Assembly: GCA_028277345.1 (NCBI GenBank)
Contig: JANQGM010000026.1
Coordinates: 62,001-126,000 of the forward strand
Length of the DNA: 64,000 nt
Direction: 5' to 3'
Origin: Candidatus Bipolaricaulota bacterium
Lineage (GTDB): Bacteria; Bipolaricaulota; Bipolaricaulia; UBA7950; UBA9294
A program made the position numbers and the translations under genes. How positions within the stretch are numbered: position 1 is the stretch's first letter; each line of letters starts with the position of its first letter. The notes beneath the pieces are model-generated. The model ran no database searches. It worked only from the letters and a program-made list of their open reading frames with translations, and had not been told where the DNA came from. Positions 61,883 to 64,000 of this stretch are shown here, one piece after another.

Positions 61883-62638
61883 ATGAAAGCAACCGTCGTT
61901 CTCAACGCAGCCACAGCCAAGCGACTGATCGCGCAGGGCATTGCGGCACATCCTATCGTCTCGCACGCCGTCGATCGTGGAACCATCATCATCACGCTCG
62001 GAACGACCAACGGCTATGTGGCCTCGGAGCTGCTGGGCGTTCCCATCGATCAAGGCGCCTTTGCCGCCGGGCTGATCGACGACCGTTGGAACGTCAACTC
62101 GCGCCTCGGTGAAGCCTCGGATCTCGTGTTGAAGAAGGGAGTTCAAGAGCCTTTCGACGCTGAGGGCGTCCTGGATTCTCTCACCGCAGGAGACGTCATC
62201 ATCAAGGGAGGCAATGCCCTCGACCCCTTCGGCACCGTCGGCGTACTGATGGCGGCCTCCACCGGAGGAACGGTGGGACGCTATATCCCCACAGCCCTTG
62301 CACGCGGCGTCGACATCATCATCCCTATCTCTGTCGCCAAATCGATTCACACCTCGATCGCCGACCTTGCGCTCGATCTTGGAAGCCGCAAGATTGATCG
62401 ATCGATGGGCCTGCCCTGCGGCATGTACCCCTTGACCGGGCACGTCGTCACCGAACTTGAAGCCCTGGGATGGCTCGATGCGGTGGAAGCCACCCATATT
62501 TGCTCGCACGGCATGGGGGTCGGCGCCGGTAGCGTCTCGCTTCTGATCGAAGGTGACGAGGCCAATGTCCAATCGGCCTACACGCGGATTCAGGCACTGG
62601 CGAAGCTGGCGGAGGTTCCGGTCGCAGGTCGAGCATGA
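61883..62638 (+). CDS. Conserved protein of unknown function (archaeal-like)
   Basis: This 251-residue cytoplasmic protein shows ordered motifs: TLGTTNGYVASELLG, DVIIKGGNALDPFGTVGVLM, ASTGGTVGRYIP, IIIPISVAKSIH, SMGLPCGMYPL and a C-terminal GMGVGAGSVSLLIEGDE. The pattern recalls an uncharacterised family found in methanogens and some thermophiles. The glycine-rich KGGNALDP and STGGTVG loops look like a nucleotide- or phosphate-binding site. AGGTG precedes the ATG, and the stop overlaps the next gene (ATGA). Confidence 0.72.
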   Translation: MKATVVLNAATAKRLIAQGIAAHPIVSHAVDRGTIIITLGTTNGYVASELLGVPIDQGAFAAGLIDDRWNVNSRLGEASDLVLKKGVQEPFDAEGVLDSLTAGDVIIKGGNALDPFGTVGVLMAASTGGTVGRYIPTALARGVDIIIPISVAKSIHTSIADLALDLGSRKIDRSMGLPCGMYPLTGHVVTELEALGWLDAVEATHICSHGMGVGAGSVSLLIEGDEANVQSAYTRIQALAKLAEVPVAGRA

Positions 62639-63249
62639 TCGATTCTTACTTGACCCTGGTGGAACCGGTTCAGCACAAAATCACTCGCAAGAAGTCGCGG
62701 TTCCTCGCGCTCGTGTTTCCCGTTCGCACGCCGGATGCAATCGACGAGAAGCTGCGATTCGCCCGCAAGACCTATCATGACGCAACCCATCATTGTAGTG
62801 CGTACCGTCTGCTCGTCGACGACGCGCTGGTCGAGGGTTCGAACGATGATGGCGAGCCCTCAGGATCAGCTGGCCAACCGATGCTTCACCAACTCGCCGG
62901 AAGAGACCTATTGAATGTGTTGGCAGTTGTCGTTCGCTACTACGGCGGCACTAAGCTTGGCGTCGGTGGCTTGGTTCGCGCCTACGCAGACGCCGTGTCA
63001 GAGGCCCTGGACGACGTTCACATCCACGAACAGTTGCTTCTGGACCGAATCCTCATTCGTTGCCCCGCTGAGGTACACTCTAGCGTCATGTCCATTAGTC
63101 ACCGTTTCTCCGCCCAGATCATCGAACTCGCCTTCGAGGGATCCGTTCGCGTCATCACAGCGCTGCCTCCGTCGCGTACCGAGGCCTACCGGGCCGCCCT
63201 TATTGAAGGCACCGGCGCGCGTGCGTGCGTGGAGGTCCTTCATGATTGA
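62635..63249 (+). CDS. IMPACT/YigZ family protein
   Basis: This 204-residue protein has the IMPACT domain KSRFLALVFPVRTPDAIDEK, ATHHCSAYRL, SNDDGEPSGSAGQPMLHQL and VVRYYGGTKLGVGGLVRAY. The last two segments are the family signature. A C-terminal DUF1949-like ferredoxin-fold region follows (about 140-204). Bacterial YigZ proteins are linked to translation or RNA handling, but the activity is not settled. It overlaps its neighbours on both sides. Confidence 0.92.
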   Translation: MIDSYLTLVEPVQHKITRKKSRFLALVFPVRTPDAIDEKLRFARKTYHDATHHCSAYRLLVDDALVEGSNDDGEPSGSAGQPMLHQLAGRDLLNVLAVVVRYYGGTKLGVGGLVRAYADAVSEALDDVHIHEQLLLDRILIRCPAEVHSSVMSISHRFSAQIIELAFEGSVRVITALPPSRTEAYRAALIEGTGARACVEVLHD

Positions 63250-63835
63250 TGCCATCCGAGGCAGGCTGGCGGATTCGGGAGCGGACTTCGTCTGCATTGA
63301 AACCATGGGGATTACCTATCAGATCTACTGCCCCGCGGATACGGTTCGCGCGTGCCACGCCCAGCCGGAAGAGCAGCTTCTCTACACGCACCTCGTCCTT
63401 CGTGACGATGCTGTGCAGTTGTATGGTTTCGTGTCGACCACCGCTCGGGAGCTATTCAGGAAACTGTTGAGCGTGGGGCAAGTCGGACCGAAGTTGGCGC
63501 TGCAAATCCTGTCTTCCATGCCCGCTGAAGTCCTGATCGAAGCCATCTCAACCAACGATGTCCCTCGATTGACAACCATCAAGGGAATCGGACAAAAGAC
63601 GGCTCAGCGCATTCTTATCGACCTTCGAGACAAGATCGGAGACGGCACCGGAGATGGCTTGGCCGATCTGTTCTTGAAACCCGCTGAAGAAACGGCCCTC
63701 CAAGCACTGACATCCAAAGCACTCGGATTCTCCGTCCGAGAAGCGCGCCAGGCAATCACCCAATTGAGGGGGAAGACCCTGCCAGCAGAAGCGCTCGTCC
63801 GGGAAGCCCTTGCGTTGCTCGGGCGCGGACGATGA
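63242..63835 (+). CDS. ruvA: Holliday junction DNA helicase subunit RuvA
   Basis: This 197-residue protein has the N-terminal OB-fold (1-62; MGITYQIYCP), tandem helix-hairpin-helix motifs (LLSVGQVGPKLALQIL and TIKGIGQKTAQRILIDL) and a C-terminal domain that binds RuvB. It holds Holliday junctions for branch migration. The start at 63242 lies inside the IMPACT gene's end after GGAGG, and the stop overlaps ruvX. Confidence 0.95.
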   Translation: MIDAIRGRLADSGADFVCIETMGITYQIYCPADTVRACHAQPEEQLLYTHLVLRDDAVQLYGFVSTTARELFRKLLSVGQVGPKLALQILSSMPAEVLIEAISTNDVPRLTTIKGIGQKTAQRILIDLRDKIGDGTGDGLADLFLKPAEETALQALTSKALGFSVREARQAITQLRGKTLPAEALVREALALLGRGR

Positions 63836-64000
63836 GAGTTCTGGGCCTCGACTACGGGCGAAAGCGTATTGGGCTTTCGATCTCCGACGAGAACGCATGT
63901 TTAGCCAGTCCGTTGCCGTTCTACAAGCGCGTGTATCTGCGCAAGGATCTCTACGCCCTCGCCACGATCGCCAAGGAGCAGCATGCCGGCACTCTCGTGA
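63832..64000 (+). CDS. ruvX: YqgF/RuvX-type Holliday junction resolvase (5' part only)
   Basis: The frame opens at ATG 63832, overlapping the ruvA stop (ATGA), and runs off the right edge after 56 residues. MRVLGLDYGRKRIGLSISDE at the N-terminus, with Asp7 in the GLDYGxKRIG motif, and LASPLPFYKR match the RNase H-like YqgF family. This family acts in 16S rRNA maturation or junction resolution. The pairing with ruvA supports the call. Confidence 0.9.
   Translation, partial: MRVLGLDYGRKRIGLSISDENACLASPLPFYKRVYLRKDLYALATIAKEQHAGTLV

Overview
The window is a dense, roughly 57-60% GC (by eye) bacterial chromosome segment with no phage, insertion sequence, CRISPR array or rRNA operon. The cell type is diderm: there are lptC- and lptB-like LPS-transport genes, lgt and lnt for lipoprotein maturation, three O-antigen-ligase-like polymerases and a candidate outer-membrane protein. 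An anaerobic, possibly thermophilic, deep-branching lineage is suggested by the Thermotoga-like ferredoxin, the archaeal/Thermotoga-type SAH-hydrolase-like enzyme, the TatT-like proteins and frequent leaderless promoters. Bipolaricaulota (Acetothermia) is a low-confidence guess; no taxonomic marker here settles it.

Layout. 1-5 kb: an exported isochorismatase-fold protein (cut by the edge), an ABC-2 exporter, a remarkable array of hairpins with compensatory changes, and two convergent TatT-like exported paralogs. 5-11.7 kb: ferredoxin, patatin, a DMT permease coupled to an SAH-hydrolase-like enzyme, a CtpA-type protease, gpsA and a geranylgeranyl-reductase-like flavoprotein. 11.7-18.1 kb: three tandem paralogous O-antigen-ligase/TPR proteins, each with its own promoter a few bases from its ATG. 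18.1-25.5 kb: secA, then a CIRCE-controlled hrcA-grpE-dnaK-dnaJ operon. 25.5-28.5 kb, minus strand: secG-oppD-oppF-rdgB. 28.5-35.2 kb: pyrG-lptC-lptB, lgt, lnt and a PKD/beta-propeller lipoprotein. 35.4-40 kb: an ECF sigma factor, a membrane protein with a CBM48-like domain, and two exported proteins including one with five PKD repeats. 40-46 kb: an unknown coiled-coil protein coupled to mraY, a tRNA-Leu, a Crp/Fnr regulator and a two-component pair. 46-57 kb: two complete ABC importers, one of the BMP/nucleoside class and one of the phosphonate class whose two permeases carry RDD-like N-terminal modules. 57-64 kb: a GNAT protein, pyrimidine-nucleoside phosphorylase, cytidine deaminase, an acyl-CoA synthetase operon, and the start of an IMPACT-ruvA-ruvX operon.

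How the parts fit. The BMP-type nucleoside importer, pyrimidine-nucleoside phosphorylase, cytidine deaminase, CTP synthase and RdgB together point to nucleoside salvage and nucleotide pool cleaning. Many genes serve the envelope: LPS export, lipoprotein processing, glycan polymerisation, MraY, SecA/SecG and exported PKD proteins. The points most worth a second look are the covarying hairpin array (2293-2652), the apparent loss of the catalytic lysine in Lnt, the RDD-PhnE fusions, the conserved cysteine cluster in the TatT-like pair, the ECF sigma/CBM48 locus and the recurrent leaderless promoters.
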